Assembly: GCA_940671915.1 (NCBI GenBank)
Contig: CALNVZ010003435.1
Coordinates: 10,430,665 to 10,494,664, forward strand
Direction: 5' to 3'
Length of the DNA: 64,000 nt
Origin: Paracentrotus lividus
Taxonomy: Eukaryota; Echinodermata; Echinoidea; Camarodonta; Echinidae
Made by a program: the position numbers and the translations under genes. Every line of letters begins with the position of its first letter. The first letter of the stretch is position 1. Below, piece after piece: positions 38,956 through 50,848 of the stretch. Below the pieces are notes generated by a model, which saw only the letters and a list, made by a program, of their open reading frames with translations, was not told the DNA's origin and searched no databases.

Positions 38956-41900
38956 ATAATTTTGAGCATTTTTTTTTAATCATAGAATAACCTAAGGCCG
39001 ATTTCTTTGTTCTATATGCAACGATATTGCCTCCCAATATTAAAGCGTGTAGATACCGGATCCATTGTAATTATCATACACACTCAAGGTGTCCTCAAAA
39101 GACTGATGTAACACTTGGGATGAAATGAGAATATCAATGATGACACAGTGTTTAAAGGAGGCCGATTCCAAGAAGATGCGGTCGACCGAGATAAATGGTT
39201 AACCGTGGGCCAGCCAATTTCGTTATACATTTACGCACGTGTATATGTAAAGGAATAAAAAAGGTGTTGGTTATTTAGTGATTAAATGGAAAGTGTGTAA
39301 AGTGGAAATTGAAAATGAAAGCAGAAACAGAATAACGTAGAAACAGAAGCAGAGACAGAAAGGAACATTGAGACATGGGGCATATGATGATAAGATGATA
39401 ATAACAAGATGAGTATTATCCAAATATTACATTGCTGTATTGTTGGTTGTACATGTATTAATTTAACTTTAATACTGTTAAATTGAAGATGGTCCAGGTT
39501 TATAAAGACATGTACGGGTTCTCAGATTTACTTTATGATATCAACAAGATACTAAATCGATAAATACAATCTAAATTTAAAAGTATAAGTATGATTCGGA
39601 TGTTTAGAACGGGATTTATCTGGTAGCAACGTTAACAACGTATTTCCCTTCTCCTAATTTTCACATGTTTGACACACGATTAAAAAAAAGTTCGTCATTC
39701 ATTTTACATGATTTTCATTGAATTTGATATTTGGATATTTCGATAGAAGCCGTACATTGGGTGAAACCTTATAAATTATGTACATAAAATAAAGACATGT
39801 GAAACGGGAGCCGCAGAGTATTTTTTTTTTTTTAATATATAGGGGATGGGCATACAAACAACCATAACTACTTTAGATTTATATGAAATGTCGCCACTAA
39901 AAAGGGGGGGGGGGGGGGGATCCGAGCTACAGAGCCAAACCCAAATAATCCCTCCATGCGGGGCCCTATAACAAAGATCTTCGCAATGAATAAGAAATAG
40001 ACATTAAATCATTCCGTCATAAAAAGTAAAGACAATCAATAAAAAAAAAAAAAAAAAAAAAAAAAATCAAATAGATATTATCAACGATTTAATCATGGCA
40101 ATGTTTATGTTCAAACTTTAAAGCCTATACTTGTGTTAAAATGCAAAATGATTATTATTTTTCTACAGAAGCAATACATTATTTAATGAAACCTTTAAAA
40201 AAAATGGTGCACATGAAATTGACATTAAAATCACATTCATTCCCCCCAAAAAAACAAAAAAACAAAACAAAACACACAAATTGATTAACATTTAGAATTA
40301 GAATTCGCTTGCGTAGGGTACACTATTTACAAAAAGTTTACTGTAAGGAAGTCATGTATAAAAGGTTCTTTGATCTTTACCTTTCATGGCTGAATATTGA
40401 AAGTAAGAAATGTAGTGTCGTTAGAAAAAGAGAGAAGAAAGAAGGGAGATATGTCAGTTAAATTCAGTCGCACAACAGGGTATAAGTTGATCACAATTTG
40501 TATAGTACTGACACTATATAACATTAAATAAATATATTATTTAAAAAATATATATTTTAGGTGACGTAGATATGTGTGTTTCCACGTGTTGAATTAATTC
40601 GGTTTGGTACTAGCATTAAATTCTAGTATATAATGCGTTTTGTTTTCCATATAAGACACGTATTTAATGAAACCGTAAAATTATGTACGTGTAATAAAGG
40701 GATTAGAACTGAAGCCATACGATACAAAATATACTGCATTTTGTATTAAAAAAAAAAAAAATGGCAACATTAGTTTAGTACTTGATGTTAACTTAAAATA
40801 TATGCGAACGATAATAATACCTTGTGAAAACAACCAGTTTCCTTGACTAATTTCTACATGTAGATTATTGAAATATTTTTTCTTTAAAGAAAGAATTTGT
40901 ACGCGAGGATGTGCTCAATTATTGAAGACTTATATTGCATGTATAGTGTTATTCTGTAAATTCATGCGTCGATATTCAGCACAATTCTTGTACAACTTCT
41001 CCATCATGTAAAGTAGTTAGACTGCAAATTTCCTGCTCTTAACAGATCTTGACGAATATCCCCGTATTTACAAATGAAACTCAGTCATCCACGAAAAGCA
41101 AAAAGCTGATAAAGTGTTAATAGCTAGAATAGACTCTTCTCCATGAAATCCACTCAAAATCTCGGAGGTTTTACCATTTTCCTATTAAGACACTGCAAAA
41201 GGTTTTCTTTTTAATGAATAGAGTGTAGGATATTAAGACTATTCGTTATGTATTTTCATGTCACGTGACCAATGCTCACGTGATTAATGGTCGCCATGTT
41301 CATGATCTTTGATTATGATAACCTCATTTCTGTCAAATCCAGTCGGATCAAATGTTTGGAATGGTTCATTTAACGAAGTGCTTATGGCGGCGGACTGTCA
41401 CTCTAATGAACAATATCATAAAGGATAGGTGGCAAAGTGCACTCAGATTCAAGGCTTGAGTATCAGTGTTGTTTCTGTCTGAAAGAGCGTCGTTGGATGG
41501 GGAAAGGGCTTGATTGGATTTGATTTGATTTGATAAGGATTTATTGAACCATAATTCAAAATTGCAACCGAAACGTAATACATTTCTCATTTACACGTTA
41601 AACAAATTCATAATAGAACGCATGGTTGACAACAAAGTGACAGAAACATATAGATGGTAATTTTTAAAATTATTTTTGGGGGATGATACATTTCATTGGC
41701 TGCAGTTTAAAGAGTTTTTATAACTAAAATTATTTTTTAATTTATTTTTAGTTTTATTATTAAGCAAGGCATTAACAAAAACAATAACGGGTCTCATCAT
41801 AAAAGCAGTTTTAAAATGGCTATTACATAAATCATTACACCAAAACATATTATTGCATTAAACTTTATCTTAAATTAAAAAACAAACAAACAAACAAACC

Positions 41901-44201
41901 TAAAGACAATGGAAAACAAGTGATATTACTTTTATTTTGATGAGCAAATCAAATCGAGAAAAACAAACACATTTGTGTTATCATTATCACCGTCATACCC
42001 GAGCGCCGGAAGGTTGGTAGGTGATAGGAAATGCATCTGCCGGTATGACCGGTGAGAACAATAGATATTGATGGTTACATAATGCCCCCTGGTATAGATA
42101 ATGGCAAGGTTGATCAATCAAACATGTAAGATCAAGATTATAGAAAGACAAATCTATCGGGAAAAATCTTCCTGCGGCAGCTCCATATAAATCTTGAACA
42201 AATAGAAAATAGTATTAATGATTACTCTAGTTGATGAATTTTATTATGGCTTGTTTATAATAATTCGTACGAGCAATGTCCGTATGCTTTGTGGCGCTGT
42301 CGTCAGAATGGGATGTTTACAACATTACAATGACAATTGTGACGTGGATCTGGACTTTCACTCCCTAAGGTTTTTACAGTTTGTTGACATCGGCTGGGAA
42401 AATATTATGATAGTTTGTTTTGATAATTATTCGAGAGTATTAAAATTTCGTGAGGATATGTTTGAAAACGATAGATTTCTCAAGAAAAATGTTTGCGTAT
42501 TTGGGATTTAATCTCAAATGAATAATACAAAGTTACAAAAACATTTGTGACGTCTTAATCCCCCTAGGTATGTCACGTCTTGATACATTCCCTATTAATT
42601 ATTTTTCGACATTTCAGATGACTTAATATACATGTTCATTTTGTAATAAAACAAGCGTATTTTCTTTCTATAATGAAATAACTTTTTAGGCATGGACGTT
42701 CATAGCGACTGTTGTTTGAAAAAACAAACCCGATTCTTTCAAAGAACTCTTCCTGACAAAATTTTCCTGACCGGTCTCTCTGATCACACTAATTCCATCG
42801 ACAGTCGTTCCGTATGAAACATACTAAAATTACACGAAACCCATTTTTTAAGGTGAGAACTGGTCATTATGTTTTTATAAGTGCACTTATTTTATTTTCC
42901 CTTCAAATTCCACAAAATCATTACTATGCAAACAATTCTTTGGTTTTAATTCATCATGAACTTAAATGCTATTTTTTTAAAAAACTAAATATCATGAACA
43001 GGCTCAACGCTTTATTTTGTGAAAATATGTTTTAGCAAGTGATATACAAGATGCCTTTATCATCATCATCATCATCATCATCATTCTAATGTTCTTCCTC
43101 TCTCTTCATTCATTTACTCTCTTATCTAATTAAAATTAAAATTAAAATTTGGCGACAATTAAAAAAAAAAAAAAAAAACAAAAACAAAAAACAAAAAACA
43201 ATGACATGTCTTTTTTTTTTAAATCACAGAACATCACGTTATACGTACCGTATCACTTTGTTATCATTGTCCACTGTATGGCTTCTTCAGGTTCTCGTCA
43301 TTGGTTAAGTTTTGCACATGATATTCATTTGTAAACATAAATTTGTATTTCATTGAGCGTTCCAACCATGGATGTGCGTCGACAAGATTGTTTTTAAAAC
43401 TTATTTCCCTCTTGTCATATGTATTTGTTTGTATGTTTAAGTATTCTTAAGATAAAATCTTACTTGTAATATTTTGTTATTGTTATCCTTTGATGGCCTT
43501 TATGTGTTGTTACTATAAACATGTCGATTTCAGCCAATATGGAGAATTTTCAATAATGTCCATTGCGAGTTGTTCTAGAGATCAAATATTTGGTACCATG
43601 AGCCTTCGAATAAATTATGATCAGTCTCCGTTTTGAAACAAAGTCGCGTCTTTCAAAGGGTGACGTAAAAAGTCTTTCCCCAAACGTCAGTAATCTTATC
43701 TGATTTTGACATGAAAAAAAAAAAGCTTTAAAAAAGACTAATTTGGTTTGTCTCATGGACCCCCTGATATCTTAAGCTTTTTGATCAGCTCTCACATGAC
43801 ACACAAATTAACAATACCGAACTCTGGTTTGAAATTTTGTGCAAATACCCATCCATGAACTACTCATGCACTCCAAATGAATTGTCATTAATATATTTCA
43901 GCAAAAAAAATATTTTTGAAACTAATTACTAGTATATAAGTTTCGGATGTAGCTGTGGGTAATGAGCATAATTATTTTAGCTAAATTTTGCAAATTGTAA
44001 TTGACTATTAAATTGGCAGTAGGAGTCAATTCAATTTTGATCCCGAAATGAATGTATTAACCTATACCTTGAGGTCAAATTATTGAGGAGTTTGATAAAA
44101 TTCATAAATTCAAAGTTAGCTTTTTAAAATAAACCGAGGGTCACATGATTTCCTGTTGACTCAACGGTACCAAATATTGTTTTTGTTGTTGTTTTATTTT
44201 T
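38956..44201. other. Intergenic with simple repeats
   Basis: No gene recognised. G run at 39906-39919, A runs at 40041-40066 and 43160-43178, (ATC)n near 43060-43083. A weak LINE-tail-like stretch 'ttgatttgatttgataagga' lies at about 41515-41545. The 97-codon frame at 42218-42511 is discussed under rejected items. Confidence 0.75.
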
Positions 44202-45514
44202 GTGTGTTTTACTGAATCGGTATCTAACTAGAAGTGATCAATACAACTATATATCTAGCTCATCTAGTTTGAATAAGTGTGTTTTTTACCACATTTTAAA
44301 AGGTGCTTTTAATAAAGATGAAGCATCTTACACCGCATAACTGGAGGTGTTGATATTAACACAATCGCGTGTATGACACATACATTGTATACCAACAACA
44401 ACAAAAAAACAACAACATATATTTAACACCCATGCTGTTAATTTCAAAATTTAGTGTTAAAATTAACACCATGGTTGTTTATTCTAAATATGTCCTGGGA
44501 TTATGTGTATACTCCCGGTGGTGTATGATATTTAAACCTCAAATCTTTAAAAAGTGTATATGTGGGAATGGAGGCTGTTGCACAATTTACTGCTTCCATT
44601 GCTCTTGTTTAGGTCATCAAAGTTTTTTTTCAAGGGACTTTTCTAACAAACAAATAGTTAAGGTAGCCTTGTATAAAATATAAACATTATTACAATTTTA
44701 TTATGATATTGCTTATGTTTGTCCTGTTAGTCACGTGTAGTGTTACACGTGATATTTATTATTCAAGTTATAAGCCCGATATCATTATTTAAAAAATAAT
44801 AAAAATAGAAACATGAAATAAAAGATAAATATAATAATAATGATAATGTATTATTCGTTGTTTCTTTTATGATTGTCTTCCAGTGGTATTTAGTGTGTCC
44901 ACATAATAAAGGGGGGGTGTATCAGGACACCGGGCGTAAACCATTGGACAACCATTCTAGGAAACCATCCCCATGGGATTACCACACCCTGGTACCCCAG
45001 GATAACAGCCCCAGGAAAATCATCCTCCAGGACAACTACACCCCATCTAACTAACCCCAGTTTTAGAATAAGGTTAAGGTTTATTTTGGTGGTAGTGTTG
45101 TGTTGGGATCGTTAATTATACGGAAAGTCGATAATGAAGTGAAGAGTACAAGTTAATACAATTAACGTTGGTATTTATTGAGTGTATCAACAATACATAT
45201 AAGATGAAGAGGCTATAGAATTATATCTTGTTCAGGTGATGTGTTATAAATGTAAAGTCGGGTCCAGAGTTAGATCCTGAAAAAGTCTTGAGAAAGTCCT
45301 TTCTCTTGTTCAGAGACTTTCATTTTATACCTTAAGTTTAGGGGTGTTACCAATTTGGGAATGAGTGATATTGAGTGCTCTGAATGGTCAAAAGCTGTCT
45401 CTACCAATATCATTTTGTAGGTGTGGTATGTCCAGTGTAAGTGAGTCATCACTTCTAAAACTTTGCAGGTGGCTGTTTGTGATCAGTGAATAGGGGTAAA
45501 TGATAATAGGAGGA
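44202..45514 (+). repeat. 5' LTR, probably lacking its 5' third
   Basis: Matches 49532-50848 throughout, from 'gtgtgttttactgaatcgg' to 'tgataatagg'. It contains a palindrome 'cacgtgtagtgttacacgtg' (44733-44752) and aacacc/ggtgtt inverted motifs near 44345-44475. If the LTR begins at 48587 in the 3' copy, this one is 5'-truncated; alternatively the LTR is only this 1.3 kb. Confidence 0.7.
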
Positions 45515-45673
45515 ACAGAGGCAAGTCTCCAAGTTGGTCGGAAGTGTTCTTGATTCTCTGGTAAGTGACAATTCTGCATTTGCGCATTTTCAAAAGGGTT
45601 GTTACCCACGTATAGACACCACCCACTAATCCCATTGTTCTGCCTGGTTAGGATTTCATTATGGAGACTATTG

Positions 45674-46650
45674 ATGAAAAAGTTGATTAACTTAGGTAAG
45701 GAGTTAGGGTTAGTAGGAGAAAAATTGTTAGAGTTCATTAAGGATAGGGAACAAAAAGTGCAGCTGTAAGGGAAGATAAGAACAAGAACTTGAGTATAAG
45801 AAACAAGGATTGAGTTGAAGAAAATAGAAGAAAATATTCTTGATAAACAGATACTTTAGAAAAGCTAAGCAGGAAATGAATCTCAATTAGGAGATAATCG
45901 TAGTGGACTCCATAGTTTGACAAAAATTCCAAAGTTACCACACTTTGATGAAAGCAAAGACAACATTGATGCTTATTTAGAGCGTTTTGAAAGATACGCT
46001 AACAACCAGAAGTGGCAACCGGAGTGTTGGGCAATGAACTTAGGTGCTCTTCTCCAAGGGAAGGCCTTAGAAGTTTACAGTGGGTTGGTGCCCAATGATG
46101 CTGCCAATTACTTTGTTCTCAAGGACGCCCTCCTTCGTATAGATATCAGATGTCGGCGATTGACTTCCGGAAGAAGTTCTACAGTGCAATTCCAGAGACA
46201 GGAGAGTCAGTTGGCCAATTTATGGGAAGATTAGAAATTACTTCAAAAGGTGGACAGAGCTTACAGAAACAATCAGGTCATTTGAGGGACTGAAAGATTT
46301 GCTCATCAGACAACAGTTTTTGGAACAGATCAGTCCAGGGTTGGCCATCTTTTTGAAAGAGCGTTTACTAGAAACAACCAAGGAGGTGACTGATGCTGCT
46401 CAGATTTACATTTCGCGCATGGTGGTCATTTCAAGGGCTCGAGAAAGGATGCCAAGGTAGTGACACTCTAAGCCTGAAAGTAAAAGTGAAGCTTTTCATA
46501 AGGAAAAACAGAAAAAATCGGAAGCCGATTGGGCCATGTTATTTGTGTGACCGAATGGGTCATCTTGCAAGAAATTGCAAGACAAGTTCGAAACAAAACC
46601 TGAAAAGGGTGGAGTTTGTAGAGATGGGTACAAAAACCCATAAAGTATAA
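45674..46650 (+). pseudogene. gag pseudogene with zinc knuckle
   Basis: A plausible start (MKKLINLGKELGLVGEKLLE) opens at 45674. The same frame, broken by several stops between 45764 and 45860, continues into a conserved capsid-type region at 45917-46234 (PKLPHFDESKDNIDAYLERF, then WAMNLGALLQGKALEVYSGL). A later frame carries a CCHC zinc knuckle, C-X2-C-X4-H-X4-C, at 46537-46578, preceded by basic residues. It would have encoded the particle-forming, nucleic-acid-binding protein. At least one frameshift lies between 46210 and 46390. Confidence 0.85.
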
Positions 46651-46683
46651 GAAGTCTTCGAGTAAGACTAAGTCTCAAGGTAG

Positions 46684-47254
46684 AGATGAGCAGTACGTGA
46701 ACAGGTACTTATCTTGTGAATGTCCTACTTGTTCTTCTTTCCAAAGGTACAGGAGCTGACGGAGATATATCCAGGTCGAGGATGGACTGTTTGCCATGGG
46801 TGTCTGCGCATGCATGAAACAGTCAAGACGCTCAAGGAAACAGAGAAAGAAGGCACCGCTGGAGATGTGTGCGACTTGCAAAGGTAAGCTACCAGTTCAA
46901 AAATGCCCGTTACAGACGGCATCGTTAATTTCTCAGACAGTTTCAAGTTCTCAGAGACACCGGCTGTACGTGCGTGGTGATCGGAAGAGTCTAGTCAACA
47001 GGGATCAGATGACTGGGAAACACACTGTCCGTTGGTATCCTACTGCTAAAATACATGTTAATTGTCCCTTTTATGTAGGATGCGTCATAGCTTTGTGTAT
47101 GAAAGCTCCCGTGTTTGATATTGTTCTAGGATATATCCAGAATGTTCTTCCACCAGATGCGCCGAATCCGAGTTGGGGAGTATCTAATTCAGGTAAGGAT
47201 GGCAAGGATGATCCATCTGTGGCAGGGATGGCGTTGAGACGAGGTCACAGGTGA
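46684..47254 (+). pseudogene. Cys-rich segment and protease remnant of pol
   Basis: In different frames this shows several CX2C pairs (CECPTC near 46718, CHGC near 46792, CATC near 46870). Then comes a stretch like the C-terminal part of a retrotransposon protease (VIALCMKAPVFDIVLG, about 47085-47135, then PPDAPNPSWG). The catalytic D-[ST]-G is not recognisable. The Cys-rich part is unusual between knuckle and protease. Confidence 0.55.
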
Positions 47255-47537
47255 AGGCTTCAGATAGGAAGCAGACTCCACTGAAAGGTAATGTCTCAAA
47301 TTCCCCGAAGTTTCCCCGAAGGATATCCAGGAAGCGCAGATAGCAGTATCCAACACTCAAGAAGTCGAGAGAGCTTGCTGAGTCTGAAGAATGGCAGCAT
47401 ACAAGGTAAGAGAAATTCGTATTTTCTCATACAGGATGGTTTGTGCATAGAGTATTTCAAACGAACAGTGTTGCGGATGGAAACCAGATAGTACAGCTCG
47501 TGGTGCCCCATCATATCGGAAGGCCGTTATGAAACTG

Positions 47538-47735
47538 GCACACGAAGGAATTAGGGATGGACATCAGGGTGTCAAGAAGACGGCAGACAAGATAATGTGA
47601 GTTTCTTTTGGCTAGGCTTGCAAGAAGATGTGAGTAGATTTTGCCAGTCGTGTGACGTTTGTCAACGAACTATTAGCAAGGGCAGGGTCCCGAGAGTTCC
47701 TCTTGGCGAGATGTCGTTTATTGATGTCCCATTCA
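47538..47735 (+). pseudogene. Integrase N-terminal zinc finger remnant
   Basis: H-X6-H (47541 and 47562) followed, after a frameshift near 47596, by FFWLGLQEDVSRFCQSCDVC with the CX2C pair near 47640-47665. This is an HHCC integrase zinc-binding domain, with the usual post-finger phrase VPRVPLGEM. The sequence then departs at 'DVPFK' and the DDE catalytic core is absent, so a deletion removed it. Confidence 0.85.
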
Positions 47736-47929
47736 AGAATGAGCGTGAAGACTCTTCGACTGACAGTGGAGATCCGGAGGTCAGCGCTCAAGCAAAAGTC
47801 GTCGCCGTGGATGACGACGATGGAGGTAGTTCGGTGACAAAGAAAACGACGTCTATCGGTATTCAAGTATCACCGCTAGAAGCAACAGAGACTTCTGAAG
47901 ACGTTTCGATACGCCTGAACTTAACTGGG

Positions 47930-48215
47930 AAACCGAAGAGTGAGGTTAGTGTTTTGTTACATGATTACAAAGAAGTCCTCACTGATCTTCCAGGCGAGTG
48001 CAAGATAGGCACTCATTCACTCAAGCTGACTGCAGATGACCCTGTACGTCAGAAACCTTACACAATCCCGTATGTTCGTAGGAACACGATTGAAAAAGTC
48101 GCGAAGATGCTTGATAAGGGAGTTTTTGAGCAAAGTGAATCTCCTTATTCATCACCAATCGTGTTGGAGAAGAAATCCGATGGAACCAATCCATTCTGTG
48201 ACGATTTCCATCGAT
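47930..48215 (+). pseudogene. Reverse transcriptase N-terminal remnant
   Basis: Frame-intact with the preceding 47597-48313 frame. It shows VLTDLPGE, PVRQKPYTIPYVRR, MLDKGVFEQSESPYSSPIVL and KKSDGTNPFCDDFHRLSS, the fingers region of a Ty3/Gypsy RT. The sequence then jumps; palm motifs including the YxDD box are missing. Confidence 0.88.
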
Positions 48216-48257
48216 TGAGCTCGAATGTCTCGCGATTGTATGCGGAATTAGTAACTT

Positions 48258-48450
48258 TCAGGTATACCTTTATGGAAGAGAGTTTATACTCGAGATTGAC
48301 GACGGACCGCTGATGTAAATGAATCCGTCGAAGTCGACGTATAGTAGGATCACGAGATGGGCTCTGGATCTACAACCCTTCAAGTTCCATATTGAGGCTA
48401 TACCAGAATTGGAAAACGTTGGTGCTTATTTCCTGAGCAGAGCAGTCTAA
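48258..48450 (+). pseudogene. RNase H C-terminal remnant
   Basis: One frame reads VYLYGREFILEIDDGPL; after a stop it continues SRITRWALDLQPFKFHIEAI then ELENVGAYFLSRAV and a stop. This is the end of a Ty3/Gypsy RNase H, here the last domain of the polyprotein since no integrase follows before the purine tract. Confidence 0.82.
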
Positions 48451-48573
48451 GATTGTGAACTGTTGATGTATTTTTCTTTATGTATTAAGCAAGATAGCTT
48501 AGATTTAGTTCATTTTCAGTCAACATTTTCGGTGATAGATTGAAATAAATTAAAAATATGATATATTGTCTTA

Positions 48574-48591
48574 AGGAGGGGGTGATGTTAG
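48574..48591 (+). promoter_or_regulatory. Candidate polypurine tract and 3' LTR start
   Basis: 'aaggaggggg' directly followed by 'tgatgtta' soon after the RNase H stop is the expected plus-strand priming site and TG start of an LTR. The sequence TGTTA here mirrors TAACA at 49527-49531. Confidence 0.6.
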
Positions 48592-50848
48592 AAAGTCAAA
48601 CTATCCCCTCAATTAAATCATCCCTTTGTTATATGTAGGAGAGGGAAGGAATGAATACATTTTGAGTTAGGCTTCACCGCACTCCACATAGTTAATCCAG
48701 GTGCAACATTCTTCTGTTGGGTGGGTTTGCCTAGCATTGCATTTACAGTCACTCTCTACTAGGAAGTCAAAGAGGCAAGACCTATGGGTTTGGTGGTGGT
48801 GAATATACTGTTTTGAAACTCAAATATGGCATGTTTTGCGCTGCATTTTGAAGTCCATGGAGTTCAAGAATGTTCCCACCAGAGTTGAGGCCTTCTTTTG
48901 ATTCCTGGAAGCACTGAGTCACACGTCAAACTATGGAGTCTTAATGGGAGTCGGAGCCAGAGTCCGAGTCTTAATGGGAGTCGGAGCCAGAGTCCGAGTC
49001 TTAATGGGAGTCGGAGCCAGAGTCCGAGTCATAATTGGAGAGTCCGAGTCTTAGTCCGAGTCAGAATTACAGTCCTCTCCACACTCATCGAGAGTTGAAG
49101 GTGCTTAATTAGATGGAAGCACACTCCAGATTTAGTCGTGGTCATCATTGTCACTTAGCAACAGTACCACTTCATGAATAGAGACAAACGTTTAAATAAT
49201 CGGAGAGATTTCATCTTGATTTCATCAAGTGGGTTATTTCTTATATGATTATCTCCGAAGAACACTGAACGTTTAATTATACCAGTATCATATTTCATAT
49301 GTTTTATAGAACCAGTCAGATAATAATTTGAGTAATTTGAACATTTGTGGAATCAAAACCCTAGATATTTTTTGTATAAATTGTGTTACAGATTAAACGG
49401 AAAATAAAGACAAGAAAGAAGATATTTGGCATAAATAGATATTTATTGTTTTGGGTCAAGTTTGTGATTTTACAAGAGAATCTTACTACTTTAACAAGTT
49501 AATGTTCATCTGAGTTCACTCAGATGTAACAGTGTGTTTTACTGAATCGGTATCTAACTATAAGTGATCAATACAACTATGTATCTAGCTCATCTAGTTT
49601 GAATAAGCGTGTTTTTTATCACATTTTAAAAGGTGCTTTTAATATGGATGAAGCATCTTACACCGCATAACTGGAGGTGTTGATATTAACACAATCGCGT
49701 GTATATAGACACATACATTGTATACCAAAAAAACAAAAAACAAACAAACATATATTTAACACCCATGCTGTTAATTTCAAAATTTAGTATTAGAATTAAC
49801 ATCATGGTTGTTTATTCTAAATATGTCCTGGGATTATGTGTGTACTCCCGGTGGTGTTTGATATTTAAACCTCAAATTTTTAAAAAGTGTATATGTGGGA
49901 ATGGAGGCTGTTGCACAATTTATGGCTTCATTGTACACCTTGTTTAGGTCATCAAAGTTCAGACTTCGAACAAACAAATAGTAAAGTAGCCTTGTATAAA
50001 ATATAAATATACAAATTTATTATGATATTGCTTATGTTTGTCCTGTTAGTCACGTGTAGTGTTACACGTGATATTTATTATTCAAGTTATAAGCCCGATA
50101 TCATTATTAAAAAAATAATAAAAATAGAAACATGAAATAAACGATAAATATAATAATAATGATAATGTATTATTCGTTGTTTCTTTTATGATTGTCTTCC
50201 AGTGATATTTAGTGTGTCCACACAATAAAGGGGGGGGGGTGTATCAGGACACCGGGCGTAAACCATTGGACAACCATTCTAGGAAAACCATCCCCATGGG
50301 ATTACCACACCCTGGTACCCCCAGGATAACAGCCCCAGGAAAATCATCCTCCAGGACAACTACACCCCATCTAACTAACCCCAGATTTTAGAATAAGGTT
50401 AAGGTATATTTGGGGGTAGTGTTGTGTTGGGATCGTTAATTATACGGAGAGTCGATTAATGAAGCGAAGAGGTACAAGTTAATACAAAAACTTTGGTATT
50501 TATTTACATTACATATAAGATGAAGAGGCTATAAGGATTATATCTTGTTCAGGTGATGTTGTTAGAAATGTAAAGTCGGGTCCAAAGTTAAAGTACTGAA
50601 AATGTCTTGAGAAAGTCCTTTCTCTTGATCAGAGACTTTCATTATTTTTATACCTTAAGTTTAGGGGTGTAATTTGGGAATGAGTGATATTGAGTGCTCT
50701 GAATGGTCAAAAGCTGTCTCTACCAATATCATTCTGTAGGGTGTGGTATGTCTAGTGTAAGTGACTGGGTGTATGGAGTATACTTCGAAACTTTGCAGGT
50801 GGTGTTTTGTGATCAGTGGATAGGGGCTAAATGATAATAAGAGGATTG
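48587..50848 (+). repeat. 3' LTR (putative, ~2.2 kb)
   Basis: Starts after the purine tract; its last 1.3 kb equals 44202-45514. An AATAAA signal lies at 49403-49408. A 30-bp minisatellite (48938-49060) is inside. Alternative: 48587-49531 (TGTTA...TAACA) is a separate ~945-bp LTR and the 1.3-kb repeats are duplicated flank. Confidence 0.5.
48938..49060 (+). repeat. 30-bp minisatellite inside the putative LTR
   Basis: Three near-perfect units 'gtcttaatgggagtcggagc' plus 'cagagtccga', then degenerate 'gagtccgagtc' pieces to about 49065. Confidence 0.88.

Larger units (their letters stand above)
44202..50848 (+). mobile_element. Gmr1-like Ty3/Gypsy LTR retrotransposon, internally deleted
   Basis: Two direct repeats (44202-45514 and 49532-50848, a few percent different) enclose a degenerate gag-pol. 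The visible order is gag, zinc knuckle, protease C-terminus, integrase zinc finger, RT N-terminus, RNase H C-terminus. Integrase upstream of RT is the arrangement of Gmr1-type elements, reported from deuterostomes. The catalytic cores of integrase and RT are missing and many stops and frameshifts are present, so it is dead. A purine tract plus TG start at 48574-48591 suggests that the true 3' LTR starts there and that the 5' LTR has lost its first ~945 bp. Confidence 0.85.

Noticed and set aside
42218..42511. 97-codon frame with a phrase (SLRFLQFVDIGWENIMI) faintly like a TGF-beta ligand core
   Set aside because: No cystine-knot cysteine spacing before or after the phrase, no propeptide or cleavage site, and AT-rich context. 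Treated as chance.
45264..45738. Minus-strand frames of 60 and 116 codons in the 5' LTR and leader
   Set aside because: They run antisense to the retrotransposon and have no features of their own.
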